NCBI RefSeq assembly: GCF_000425665.1
Contig: NZ_KE384432.1
Location: 62,001 to 126,000, forward strand
Reading direction: 5' to 3'
Length of the DNA: 64,000 nt
From: Gemella cuniculi DSM 15828
Lineage (GTDB): Bacteria > Bacillota > Bacilli > Staphylococcales > Gemellaceae
Below the pieces are notes generated by a model. It was not told the origin of the DNA and did no database searches. It saw only the letters and a program-made list of their open reading frames with translations. Positions 29,015 through 38,164 of this stretch are shown here, piece by piece (the first letter of the stretch is position 1; each line of letters starts with the position of its first letter). The translations under genes were made by a program, and so were the position numbers.

Positions 29015-29928
29015 GAAGATTTTTTAATTTTTAAATTATAATTTAAAAATTATCTATCTACACTCAAAAAAAAAATTAATAATTTTTTTTAATATTCTAT
29101 CTCTATCTTTGTTATACAGTTTATTTTATAATCTTTCATCTTTTCATTTTTTGTAAGTGAAAATCTATCTTTTTTAAAAATTTTTCATAAAAATTATAAA
29201 TTTACTAGTTATCTATTTTTCTATACTTCTTGTTATTCTTCGTATAAAATACTAAATAGTTGCATTTTTTCTATTTTCCCTTGCACCTAGTATTTATCAC
29301 CAAACTATATTATTTTATTAATTTACAACAAAAAACTGAACTCTATGTTACTGAGTTCAGCTTTTTTTAAATAAATATAGAATAAAAATGTATTGTAGAT
29401 CTTTAATTAATTTTATCTCCTTAAAATTACTTTTTCATACGATAATAAATATTTTAACTTCAGAAATTCCACCATTATATTGTGTAAAATAAATGACTTT
29501 TCTTGTTAAAATATACTTTCAATATCTTCAAAAGCTAGTCTATAACTCTCGTTTATATTATTTTTATTATTTTATACTAGAGTCTTTTCTTCTTTATTCA
29601 CAGGCTATTATAAGCTAGAACAACAAGAACAAAAAATTTTTAAAATTAACAAGCCTCGTTTAAAAATTAATTATGTAATAATTTATTTCATTCATGTTCA
29701 TAAACACTTATTGCGTTAAGATATTCTGTCAAAAAATAAAATAAAAATCAATACAACTTTATTTTTAATAATGGGGGAAAAGTAAACAGAAAATATCAAA
29801 AAACATTTTTCTGTTCAATACTTTTTTATTTTAATATCATTTTTATACTTAAAAACAAAGATTGCATAATAAATCTGTTCATGTTTTTTCATGTTCCACA
29901 TTTATCATACAACCTCATTTGTAAGTTT
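29015..29928. other. AT-rich gene-poor spacer, possibly decayed
   Basis: About 0.9 kb without a convincing gene. It contains an orphan terminator (29330-29368). An open plus-strand frame of about 50 codons (roughly 29550-29715) reads GYYKLEQQEQKIFKINKP near its centre but has no start or ribosome site. A weak hairpin with aacagaaaa arms at 29783-29820 may end the ABC cassette transcript. The leftovers suggest a former gene here. Confidence 0.45.
29330..29368. terminator. Orphan bidirectional terminator
   Basis: Stem aaaaaactgaactc / gagttcagctttttt with A/T runs on both sides. No gene ends nearby, so it probably marks a lost gene. Confidence 0.7.
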
Positions 29929-30546
29929 TTAATTTATGTTAGACAAGTAAATTACTTCATTGCATAAACTATCTATGTCTGTTTTTATATGCGAAGTCAA
30001 AATTATTAATCTACTCTCGTTTATGTAACTTTTTAATAATTCTCTTGTTTTATTTGCAGATTCCTCATCAAGTCCATTAAAACATTCATCCAATATTAAA
30101 GTATTTGGATTAGACATAAATGCTTGAATAAGTAACATTTTTTGCTTTGTTCCTAAAGATAAACTTCTATATTTTTTATCTTTGTGCTGTTTTAAATTAT
30201 AAAAATCTATCCAGTAATCTAAATTTATATCTTTTTTATTATCGGATAACTCTCTAATAATATCTAGATTTTCATATAATGTATAATCTTCCATAAATTT
30301 TGGATTTTCTATTACAATACCAGCATTCTCTATAAAATTATTTTTATTACGTATTTTTGTACTATCTTGCCAAACCTCGCCGCCATTCAAAGTCGTATAA
30401 CCACAAAGACACTTCATAATTACAGTTTTTCCGCTACCATTTTCCCCAACTAGTCCATAAATTTTTCCATTAGAAAATTTCAAATTCAAATTTTCAAAAA
30501 CAATTTTTGAATTATATTTTTTTAAACCATTTTTTATTTCTAACAT
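29929..30546 (-). CDS. ABC transporter ATP-binding protein of a peptide/bacteriocin-type cassette
   Basis: A 205-residue single ATPase domain. Walker A is GLVGENGSGKT, the signature is LSLGTKQKM, Walker B is TLILDECFNGLD, and the switch His is in ILTSHIK. This is the small-ATPase form found with two or more short permeases in lantibiotic/bacteriocin self-immunity and peptide export systems. ATG 30546 is chosen because GAGGTG precedes it and the upstream frame overlaps the permease gene. It is last of three cistrons. The first of these is broken at 31939, so the complex may be non-functional. Confidence 0.85.
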   Translation of the reverse strand: MLEIKNGLKKYNSKIVFENLNLKFSNGKIYGLVGENGSGKTVIMKCLCGYTTLNGGEVWQDSTKIRNKNNFIENAGIVIENPKFMEDYTLYENLDIIRELSDNKKDINLDYWIDFYNLKQHKDKKYRSLSLGTKQKMLLIQAFMSNPNTLILDECFNGLDEESANKTRELLKSYINESRLIILTSHIKTDIDSLCNEVIYLSNIN

Positions 30547-30553
30547 AATTTCT

Positions 30554-31180
30554 CTACACCTCTTCTTTACTAACAACAACCTTCAAAACTACAAAAAGTA
30601 AAAATAAAATATCCACAAAACATATTAATTTAAAAAATAAATAATTAACAAAAAATATATAAATAATAATTGAAAAATAGCACATACTAAAAATCATTAT
30701 TTTATTAAAATTATAGGAAACAGAGATCAAAAGTACTATCAACAATAATAATGGTAATTTTAATAGATCAGCTATCCCAAAAATATAATCAGAAAATTCA
30801 TAATTCTTTGTTATAAATATATATATTGAAACTACTGCACTTATCATTACTACAGTATTACTTATTAAAAATTTCAAAAAAAATATAATCGTCTTTCTTT
30901 TTAACTCAAAAACTCTTTTACTTTTATAACGAATCATCTTTTTAAAATCATTTATATGCAGTGATAACAGCTTAGTATAAACAACATAAAAGGCTACGTA
31001 CATACAAATAAGTAAAATGATTTTTTCTACATCCAACCATTTATCTTCTTCATAAATTTTATGCAAATTATAGCGAATAAAATCATTAAAATTTTCTCTA
31101 GGGAGTTCTTTTATTTTAAACATCAATCTCAGATATACTGCTATTCCTATAAAATAACCATAAATATTCTTTATTTTCAT
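30554..31180 (-). CDS. ABC-2-like membrane permease, small cassette
   Basis: A 208-residue protein with about five or six membrane helices and a Lys/Arg-rich cytoplasmic loop (KKMIRYKSKRVFELKRKT). No strong family motif is visible; the role as a permease is inferred from its place between the broken permease and the ATPase (gaps of 2 and 7 bases). The sequence is very AT-rich and high in Ile, Phe and Lys. It could also be an immunity protein. It starts at an ATG with only a weak AGAAAAGAG upstream, which suggests coupling to the preceding cistron. Confidence 0.6.
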   Translation of the reverse strand: MKIKNIYGYFIGIAVYLRLMFKIKELPRENFNDFIRYNLHKIYEEDKWLDVEKIILLICMYVAFYVVYTKLLSLHINDFKKMIRYKSKRVFELKRKTIIFFLKFLISNTVVMISAVVSIYIFITKNYEFSDYIFGIADLLKLPLLLLIVLLISVSYNFNKIMIFSMCYFSIIIYIFFVNYLFFKLICFVDILFLLFVVLKVVVSKEEV

Positions 31181-31182
31181 AA

Positions 31183-31977
31183 CTAAAACTCTTTTCTTCT
31201 AGTAAATTTTAAAAATAAATATACAAATAACATATAGATATAGGATATAATAGTTGTTATATTAGATTCTCGTCCAGAAATCCAAGATAATGAACCTGAT
31301 AAACTAAGTGATCGTGATACATGCATCATTATAAAGTCATTTACAATATACGACAGTAAAATATATGAAATTATAACATAAATATATCTATAACCATAAT
31401 CAGTTATTGTTAAAAGTAACATTGTAGTCCAAAATATATATAGTCCAGAAGATAAAAATAATAGTATTAAGTATCCTGAAAATGAACCATTAAGAAAACT
31501 AAAGACATTTGTAGGTAAAAAATGGTTATCAAAATTAGCTCCCGCCCTTATCTTAAAATGCGTAAGAACATAACTTGCAATTGTATAAGCCCCAAACACG
31601 ACATATAAAATTATTACAGGAATTATAGAAACCTTTATCTTAATTTTAAATAAGTATTTATTAAAATTTTTACTTTTTCCTATTACATATTTTAAACTTT
31701 TATTTTTTATTTTATTATAATAATATAAAGGTACCCCAAACACAACTGGTAAAACAAGCAATACATATCTTAACAAAGTTCCATACAATATTGCTGGATC
31801 GTAATACGAAGCAAAAAATTTATTTCTTAACTTTACACCATCAGATGTTAAATCAGGGGCATTCACATCAGAATTATAAAATTCTATAAGTTCTTTCAAG
31901 TCACGTAATACAAAAAATACTAGTAAAAATACAAATGATCAACTAAGTATTTGTTTAACTTTAATATATCTTTTCAT
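31183..31977 (-). pseudogene. ABC permease gene interrupted by an in-frame TGA
   Basis: The gene starts at ATG 31977 after GGAGGTTACT. Twelve codons encode MKRYIKVKQILS, then TGA (31939-31941) interrupts, and the same frame continues for 252 codons with SFVFLLVFFVLRDLKELIEF and onward. The stretch before and after the TGA forms a natural first membrane helix; a single change from TGG (Trp) would explain it. After the stop, the only nearby start is TTG at 31899 with no ribosome site. The remaining protein has about six helices and resembles ABC-2-type permeases. Other genes here read Trp as TGG, so a changed code is unlikely. A sequencing error remains possible. Confidence 0.75.
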
Positions 31978-32044
31978 AGTAACCTCCATAAATTCAGGGA
32001 GACAAGGGATAAAAATTTTAAATTATAAATTTTCTTTTATATCA

Positions 32045-32143
32045 TTAATAATGATCTGGTGACCAAGTTCCATAAATATCGTCAAAACCTGAATTACCAT
32101 TTTGCAATTTTAATCTATATAATTTCTTTCTAATAAATAATAT
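32045..32143 (-). CDS. Possible short peptide precursor, start codon lost
   Basis: A 32-codon frame ahead of the ABC cassette: LFIRKKLYRLKLQ then NGNSGFDDIYGTWSPDHY and TAA. It is preceded by GAGGAAGAG and a promoter (32167-32196), but the codon at the expected start is ATA (32141-32143), not ATG. The basic N-terminal half and a C-terminal half rich in Gly, Asp, Trp, Pro and Tyr look like a leader plus core peptide. A 25-codon ATG frame overlaps it in another phase but lacks a ribosome site. It may be a dead bacteriocin or signal-peptide gene. I do not recognise the family. Confidence 0.35.
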   Translation of the reverse strand: MLFIRKKLYRLKLQNGNSGFDDIYGTWSPDHY

Positions 32144-32166
32144 ATTTTATCTCTTCCTCAAATAAA

Positions 32167-32196
32167 ATTATACTATAACAGTTTTTTTCTTATCAA
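32167..32196 (-). promoter_or_regulatory. Promoter of the peptide/ABC cassette
   Basis: Minus strand: -35 TTGATA (32191-32196), 18-bp spacer, -10 TATAAT (32167-32172). The transcript would begin near 32160, before the peptide frame and the broken permease. Confidence 0.65.
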
Positions 32197-32232
32197 TACT
32201 TTTTTTAATATATATTTTTCACCAATACATAC

Positions 32233-32270
32233 AAAAAATCAAAGGGAATTTTAAAAAATTCCCTTTGATT
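32233..32270 (-). terminator. Terminator of the rel-dtd-LytH-like operon
   Basis: Minus strand: aatcaaagggaatttt / aaaattccctttgatt followed by TTTTTTG. It lies nine bases after the stop at 32279. Confidence 0.85.
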
Positions 32271-32278
32271 ACTTTTTA

Positions 32279-33724
32279 TTATTTACTAAACACCCATGCT
32301 TGTGCTAAGTTGTTTTTAACATCATTTTGAGTAAAACCATTATAACTAGTTAGTTTGATATCATCATCATTTGGATCATTGATATAGAATTTTTCATCTT
32401 CATATCCTCTTATAACTTTGTAGGTCACTTTGTTTCCAAATAGTCCTGATTTAAACCTCACTAATACTGGTTTATTTTCTTTTAATGCTTTTTCTATTTC
32501 TTCTGTACTATTAGCCTGAACTCTCTCTACTTTTAAACTATATTTATCAGCAAATGCCGATACTATAGTAGGTTGTGTCCCTTGATGTCTTATATAATAT
32601 TTATTTCCAGCCCAACTTGCTATGTCATCCACATTAGAATTCTCTACACCTAAATAACTTGATATCATTGCTAAGGAAACTATCGCGTCTCCATTGTCTT
32701 CTATAGTCTTCTTGCCATCTAAACCATAAGATATGTTTTTATAAGCATCTTGTTTTGTGTAATACATTGGAATATTAAGTCCCTTTTGTGGAAGATTTAG
32801 AAGTTGTTCTTTTCTTTTACTGTTGTAATTATCAATATTAATTAAATAGTATAAGTAACTTTCTATACCTTCTTTCAATGTTTCCACATATTGCTTATTA
32901 GCTATTCCATCATTTAAAATATCAACATCTACTTTATCTCTCAAATTTGCTGAAATAATTTTAACTTGTGGTAGTTTTTCACTAAGTTGATCAAAATTAT
33001 TAAGTTTTTCTGATGAAGACACTTTAGAAATATAATGACCTGATAAATTTTTCTCTATACTTCTTGCAATACTCGCTGATTCAGCTGTTCCATAATATAC
33101 CTTAACTCCGAAATTATTTTTTGTTTCCGTATTAATAACATCTAAATCTATTAAGGCTTCTGCATTATTATCAGTTACAATTTTTTTTATCTCGTCTCTA
33201 GTTGGAATTGTATCATCATTTTCTCTAGTCAAAATCACTTTTATTCCATCTTCTGACAATTTTTTCTGAAGTTCTTTTGCTATTTTTAAATTATAGTTTT
33301 TAGGATAGTTTCCCCTATCGTCTGGAATTTCATTTTGTTTTATTATGGGATTTAAGACTATTGAATATGTTGAAAGCTTCTCTTTATTTTGATCTTCAGG
33401 ACTTTTCACTCCACTTCCAAGAACACTCCAACCAGGTATCCAACCAACATAGCTATCTTTTGTTTCTATCTCATACCAAGTATCACTTTTGCTAAGCATA
33501 GTAACTACATCACCTGCCGATACTTTTCTTAGTGATGGGTAAGAATCATCAGGTCCTGTCCTCAATTCGATTTCCTTTGAAATTGTTATACTATTTTCCG
33601 CACTAGCAGTTGGATTAACTTTTTTTGAAACATAATACATTCCACCTGCTAGTAAAAATAATACAGTCATACTTGTTATTAACCATAAAATTGTATTATT
33701 ACTTTTCTTTCTTCTTATTCTCAT
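32279..33724 (-). CDS. LytH-like SH3-amidase-C39-like protein, catalytic residues not visible
   Basis: A 481-residue membrane-anchored protein. It has one N-terminal helix (about 12-33), a bacterial SH3 domain (about 45-105: IELRTGPDDSYPSLRKVSAG), an amidase_3-like region (about 118-300) and a C39-like region (about 312-480: MYYTKQDAYKNISYG). It sits after rel and dtd like Staphylococcus lytH. The zinc-binding IDPGHGG of active amidases is here IVLNPIIKQ, the SIHYN motif is LIDLDV, and the final VELGF Glu is absent. In the C39-like part the expected GCGPTSLAM appears as NGDAIVSLAM, without the Cys. It may be a wall-binding regulator rather than an enzyme. Domain calls are by eye. Confidence 0.7.
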   Translation of the reverse strand: MRIRRKKSNNTILWLITSMTVLFLLAGGMYYVSKKVNPTASAENSITISKEIELRTGPDDSYPSLRKVSAGDVVTMLSKSDTWYEIETKDSYVGWIPGWSVLGSGVKSPEDQNKEKLSTYSIVLNPIIKQNEIPDDRGNYPKNYNLKIAKELQKKLSEDGIKVILTRENDDTIPTRDEIKKIVTDNNAEALIDLDVINTETKNNFGVKVYYGTAESASIARSIEKNLSGHYISKVSSSEKLNNFDQLSEKLPQVKIISANLRDKVDVDILNDGIANKQYVETLKEGIESYLYYLINIDNYNSKRKEQLLNLPQKGLNIPMYYTKQDAYKNISYGLDGKKTIEDNGDAIVSLAMISSYLGVENSNVDDIASWAGNKYYIRHQGTQPTIVSAFADKYSLKVERVQANSTEEIEKALKENKPVLVRFKSGLFGNKVTYKVIRGYEDEKFYINDPNDDDIKLTSYNGFTQNDVKNNLAQAWVFSK

Positions 33725-33730
33725 ATACTA

Positions 33731-34183
33731 CTAATTCCCTGCTGTTAATTTTTCATAAATAATCGTCACTGGTCCATCATTAACAATATTTACTTCCATC
33801 ATAGTTTGAAATATTCCTGTTTGCACTTTAATCCCCTCAGCCCTCAAATATTCATTAAAACTATTGTAAAGTTTATCAGCATCTCCTGCTTTTGCTGCAT
33901 TGGTAAAACTAGGTCTTTTCCCTTTTCTTGTATCTGCATAAAGTGTAAACTGCGAAATAGATAGAATACTTCCACATACATCTCTTAAACCTAAATTTAA
34001 TTTCTCGTTTTCATCTTCAAATAATCTAGCCTCTGCTATTTTTTTAGCAAGATATTTTGCATCTTCTTCACTTGAATTCTTATGAACTCCTACCAATAAG
34101 CAATATCCTTTTCCTATTTCCCCTACTATTTTATTATCTACAGTTACACTAGCTTTTTTTACCTTTTGTAATACTATTTTCAT
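33731..34183 (-). CDS. dtd: D-aminoacyl-tRNA deacylase
   Basis: Dtd hydrolyses D-amino acids (and glycine) wrongly attached to tRNA. The 150-residue product has the full length and both signature motifs: SISQFTLYADTRKGKRPSF and the cross-subunit VNIVNDGPVTIIYE. It lies seven bases downstream of rel and six bases upstream of the LytH-like gene, the same order as in Staphylococcus. Identity is firm. Confidence 0.96.
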   Translation of the reverse strand: MKIVLQKVKKASVTVDNKIVGEIGKGYCLLVGVHKNSSEEDAKYLAKKIAEARLFEDENEKLNLGLRDVCGSILSISQFTLYADTRKGKRPSFTNAAKAGDADKLYNSFNEYLRAEGIKVQTGIFQTMMEVNIVNDGPVTIIYEKLTAGN

Positions 34184-34190
34184 ATTTCAC

Positions 34191-36368
34191 CTATTTTACT
34201 ATTCTTTCTACACTATAAATATCTGGAATTTGGCGAAGTTTTTTTATCATAAATTCACACTCATTAACATTTTTCACATAAATTCCAATTGTTATTACAC
34301 ATGTTTTATCAATTTTTGATTCGGAATTTAATTTTTTTATTTCTACTCTGCTTTCACTAAGTGTCAATAATACATTTTGTAGTAACAAATCTCTATCAAA
34401 CGCATGAAGTTGTAGTGTTACACTATATCTTCTAGCATTAAGACTTTCTACCCATTCCACATCTAGCAATCTGTCTTGATCTTCTTCACTTAAATTTGGA
34501 CAATTACTTCTATGAACAGTAACTCCTCGTCCTTTTGTAATAAATCCTACAATACTATCACCTGGAATAGGTTGACAGCATTTTGATAATCTTACCAAAA
34601 TATTATCTACACCTTTTACATATACTCCTGTTTCAGTAACGATTTTCTTATCTTCTTCTGCATTAACCAATTTCTCAAGTTTTTCTTGAGTCAATTTTTC
34701 TTTTCTTATTTTTTCAGTTAATCTAGCGAATACTTTATTGGCACTTATACCACCATAACCTATTGTTGCATACAATTCATCAAGATTTGAAAATTTATAT
34801 TTATTTAAAGCTATTTCTATATTTTCTTCCGTTAAAACTTCATCAATATCAAAATTATTCGCCTTTATCTCATCTTTTAATAATATTTCACCTTTTACTA
34901 AATTTTCTTCTCTCGCTGCTTTTTTAAAAAATGCTTTTATCTTTGATTTTGTTTGTGATGATGTTGCAATTTCAAGCCAAGAACGTTTTGGTCCTGTTGA
35001 ATTTTTACTAGTCCTTATATCACAAATCTCACCAGTAGATAACACATAGTCAAAAGGTTCTATCTTATCATTTACAGTAGCACCTATCATTTTATTACCT
35101 ACTTCAGAATGAATAGCGTATGCAAAATCAACAATACAAGAACCTTTAGGTAATTCTATAATATCACTATTTGGTGTAAATACATAAATTTTGTCACTTA
35201 GAAGATCTACCTTTAATGATTCCATAAAACTTTCTGCAGTAGGCTCTGTTTCATCATTTTCTGCAATTTTTTGAAACCAATTTAATTTCTCATAAAAATT
35301 ATTGTCTTTTGTTACTTTTTTACCTTCCTTGTACGCCCAATGAGCAGCAATTCCTTTTTCTGCAATTTCGTGCATTTCGTAAGTTCTTATTTGAACTTCT
35401 AAAGTTTGACCATCTGGTGCAATTACGGTAGTATGTAATGATTGATACATATTTGGTTTTGGCATAGCAATATAGTCTTTAATTCTTCCTGGAATAGGAA
35501 TCCAAAGATTATTTACCAGCCCCAAAGTTGCATAACAATCAGCTACACTATCTACTAAAACACGCACTGCTAATAAATCATAAATTTGATCAAATGTTTT
35601 ATGTTGTTTTACCATTTTTTTATAAATACTATAAATGTGTTTTGGTCTCCCATTTACCTGTGCTTTAATTTTATTTTCTCCAAGCAAAGTTGTAATACTC
35701 GAACAGGCCTCTTTAATACTCTCTTCTCTTGCACTTCGTTTTTGTTTCATCATTCCTACGATTGAAAAATACTGAGAGGGATGTAAATATCTTAAAGAAG
35801 TGTCTTCTAATTCCCATTTTACAGAACTAATCCCCAATCTATGAGCAAGTGGTGCATAAATTTCCAATGTTTCGCTCGCTATTTCACGCTGTTTTTCTTC
35901 TCGCATATACTTCAAAGTTCTCATATTGTGAAGTCTGTCTGCAAGTTTTACAAAAATAACTCTAAGATCTTTAGCAATTGCTACGAATAATTTTCTATGA
36001 TTTTCAGCTTGGGATTGTTTTTTAGAACGATATTTTACTTTATCAAGTTTAGTAACACCATCTACTATTACAGCTATATCTTCTCCAAATTCTTCTTCGA
36101 TATCAGAAAAAGTATATTTTGTATCCTCTACTACATCATGCAAAAAACCTGCACAAATTGTGGCATAATCTAATCTAAGCTCAGTTAAAATTCCTGCAAC
36201 TTGAATTGGATGTAATATATATGGTTCTCCTGATTTTCTAAATTGTCCCTCGTGAGCAACCTTTGCAAACTCATATGATCTTCTTATAACTTTTACTTGT
36301 TCTTGTGTTAGATAGTTACTCGCCATGTCTTCTACATTTTTATAATCATAAGGGTATTCAAGATTCAC
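34191..36368 (-). CDS. rel: Bifunctional (p)ppGpp synthetase/hydrolase Rel
   Basis: Long RelA/SpoT homolog of 725 residues that makes and degrades the stringent-response alarmone. The hydrolase HD domain is intact (His77-Asp78 in FLHDVVEDT, with HPIQVAGIL before it). The synthetase domain spans about 235-345 (IKDYIAMPKPNMYQSLHTTV). A TGS domain follows (about 395-455, VFTPNSDIIELPKGSCIVDFAYAIH), then a zinc-finger-like CCQPIPGDSIVGF segment and a C-terminal ACT domain. The start codon is GTG at 36368, eight bases after GGAGG. It is the first gene of the rel-dtd-LytH-like operon. Confidence 0.97.
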   Translation of the reverse strand: MNLEYPYDYKNVEDMASNYLTQEQVKVIRRSYEFAKVAHEGQFRKSGEPYILHPIQVAGILTELRLDYATICAGFLHDVVEDTKYTFSDIEEEFGEDIAVIVDGVTKLDKVKYRSKKQSQAENHRKLFVAIAKDLRVIFVKLADRLHNMRTLKYMREEKQREIASETLEIYAPLAHRLGISSVKWELEDTSLRYLHPSQYFSIVGMMKQKRSAREESIKEACSSITTLLGENKIKAQVNGRPKHIYSIYKKMVKQHKTFDQIYDLLAVRVLVDSVADCYATLGLVNNLWIPIPGRIKDYIAMPKPNMYQSLHTTVIAPDGQTLEVQIRTYEMHEIAEKGIAAHWAYKEGKKVTKDNNFYEKLNWFQKIAENDETEPTAESFMESLKVDLLSDKIYVFTPNSDIIELPKGSCIVDFAYAIHSEVGNKMIGATVNDKIEPFDYVLSTGEICDIRTSKNSTGPKRSWLEIATSSQTKSKIKAFFKKAAREENLVKGEILLKDEIKANNFDIDEVLTEENIEIALNKYKFSNLDELYATIGYGGISANKVFARLTEKIRKEKLTQEKLEKLVNAEEDKKIVTETGVYVKGVDNILVRLSKCCQPIPGDSIVGFITKGRGVTVHRSNCPNLSEEDQDRLLDVEWVESLNARRYSVTLQLHAFDRDLLLQNVLLTLSESRVEIKKLNSESKIDKTCVITIGIYVKNVNECEFMIKKLRQIPDIYSVERIVK

Positions 36369-36537
36369 AGAAATTCCTCCTTTTTTAATTTTAATCTATC
36401 CTTATTATAATACCACAAAACAGAAAAAATTTCCTGAAATTAATATAAATATATCTAATAGTTGAAAATTTATTTAATTAAATACCATTAATTATGGATA
36501 ATAGATTTTATCATAACTTAAATTCTATATAAATTAA

Positions 36538-36581
36538 AAATAGAAGTAAGATGAAACTTAATGTTCATTCTTACTTCTATT
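36538..36581 (-). terminator. lysP terminator
   Basis: Arms aaatagaagtaagatgaa and ttcattcttacttctatt with one mismatch, four bases after the stop at 36585. T-rich on the minus strand. Confidence 0.75.
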
Positions 36582-36584
36582 ATA

Positions 36585-38072
36585 TTATTTAGCATCTTGT
36601 GATAAATCTACTTTATCCAATGGAATGACTTTTGTTTTATATTTTATTTTGTGATACAAGTAGAAAAATAGGAAAATTGGAACTCCCATATATGTTGTTA
36701 AAATTCCTTTCCAATTTACTACACCTTTTGTTATAAGTTCTGTATCTTGTCCAATAATTACGACAATACAAAGTATTAATGCAATGATTGGTCCAACTGG
36801 AAACCATTTTGCTCTATATTTCAAATCTTTTAAGTCTTTTCCTTGTGCAATATATGCTCTTCTAAATCTATAATGACTCAATGCAATTCCCAACCAAGCT
36901 ATAAATCCTGTAAGTCCACTAGCTGCTACAATATATGTATACGCATTGGCGCTGGTAAGTTGAATTAAGAAAATTATAAATACAACCGCTGATGTTGCTA
37001 CTAGTGAAATAATTGGTGTTCCATATTTAGTTACTTTACTAAATACTGGATAAGCTAATTTTTCTTTACTCATTGCATAAAGCATTCTTGTTGAAGCGTA
37101 CATTCCAGAATTACCAGCAGATAAAATTGATGTCAAAATAACAGCATTCATAACACTTGCTGCAAATGCAAAACCAGCATTTTTAAAAACAATGGTAAAT
37201 GGAGATTTTGCGATTTCTTCAGCACTTTCTGCACCTAATAAATCTGGTGAAGTATACGGAATTAATAATCCAATTACCAAAATAGCAAGTACATAAAAAA
37301 TTAATATTCTCCAAAAAACTTGTTTTACTGCCTTAGGAATACTTTTTTCTGGATTTTCACTTTCTCCTGCAGTAATACCTATAAGTTCTGTTCCTTGGAA
37401 AGAGTATCCTGCAATTAAAAATACCCCAAGTGTTGCAAGAATTTGTCCAGATAACGAATTATTTTCTCCTATAAATGGTGCATCACCTATAGTTAGATTT
37501 TTAAATCCAATATATTCTCCACCTAAAATTCCAAAAATTGTTAAACAACCTATGATTAAGAAAATAATTACTACTACTACTTTTATTAAAGCAAACCAAT
37601 ACTCGCTCTCCCCATAAACTTTTACACTAAGTGAATTTAAAGCGATAATAATAACTAAGAATAATAAACTCCAAGCCCAATGAGGAAGCACACGCATTGG
37701 TTCCCAATAACTAATAGCCAGTGCCGATAACTCAATATCAGCTGCTACTGTAATTACCCAGTTAAACCAATAATTCCATCCAAGAGCAAATCCTAACGAT
37801 GGATCTACATAACGAGTTGCATAAGTACTAAATGAACCTGATGTCGGTAAATATGTTGCCATTTCTCCTAAAGATGTCATTAAAAAATACACCATAAGTC
37901 CAATACAAAGATATGCAACAATTGCTCCTCCAGGTCCTGCACTATGAATTGCTTGACCACTTGTCATAAAAAGTCCGCTACCTATACACCCACCGATAGC
38001 AATCATACTTATATGTCGTGATCTTAAATTTCTTTTTACTTCAGTTGCATTGTTGTTATTGCTATTTGTCAT
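36585..38072 (-). CDS. lysP: Lysine-specific APC permease
   Basis: A 495-residue 12-helix permease of the amino acid transporter (AAT) branch. The N-terminal KRNLRSRHISMIAIGGCIGSGLF and the following SLGEMATYLPTSGSFSTYATRYVDP are the LysP/AAT signatures. The lysine specificity is strengthened by the lysine riboswitch directly upstream, which is independent evidence. ATG 38072 is chosen because AAGGAGG precedes it; an in-frame start at 38117 lies inside the leader. It is a single-gene unit with its own terminator. Confidence 0.93.
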   Translation of the reverse strand: MTNSNNNNATEVKRNLRSRHISMIAIGGCIGSGLFMTSGQAIHSAGPGGAIVAYLCIGLMVYFLMTSLGEMATYLPTSGSFSTYATRYVDPSLGFALGWNYWFNWVITVAADIELSALAISYWEPMRVLPHWAWSLLFLVIIIALNSLSVKVYGESEYWFALIKVVVVIIFLIIGCLTIFGILGGEYIGFKNLTIGDAPFIGENNSLSGQILATLGVFLIAGYSFQGTELIGITAGESENPEKSIPKAVKQVFWRILIFYVLAILVIGLLIPYTSPDLLGAESAEEIAKSPFTIVFKNAGFAFAASVMNAVILTSILSAGNSGMYASTRMLYAMSKEKLAYPVFSKVTKYGTPIISLVATSAVVFIIFLIQLTSANAYTYIVAASGLTGFIAWLGIALSHYRFRRAYIAQGKDLKDLKYRAKWFPVGPIIALILCIVVIIGQDTELITKGVVNWKGILTTYMGVPIFLFFYLYHKIKYKTKVIPLDKVDLSQDAK

Positions 38073-38164
38073 AATAAAACCTCCTTGATAAAAAATAAAA
38101 AGCATAACATCTACCATATTTTGCGGAGTTATACTTATACATTATCTCTCCAAAACAAGATATT

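Noticed and set aside
31939-31941. TGA read as tryptophan (changed genetic code)
   Set aside because: Other genes in the window use TGG for tryptophan throughout and end with TGA or TAA normally.
32090-32125. ATG-started 25-codon frame (MVIQVLTIFMEL...) ahead of the ABC cassette
   Set aside because: It has no ribosome site and lies out of phase with the more coding-like peptide frame; kept only as an alternative.
38073-38117. Longer N terminus for lysP
   Set aside because: The extra codons lie in the riboswitch leader and have no ribosome site, whereas ATG 38072 follows AAGGAGG.
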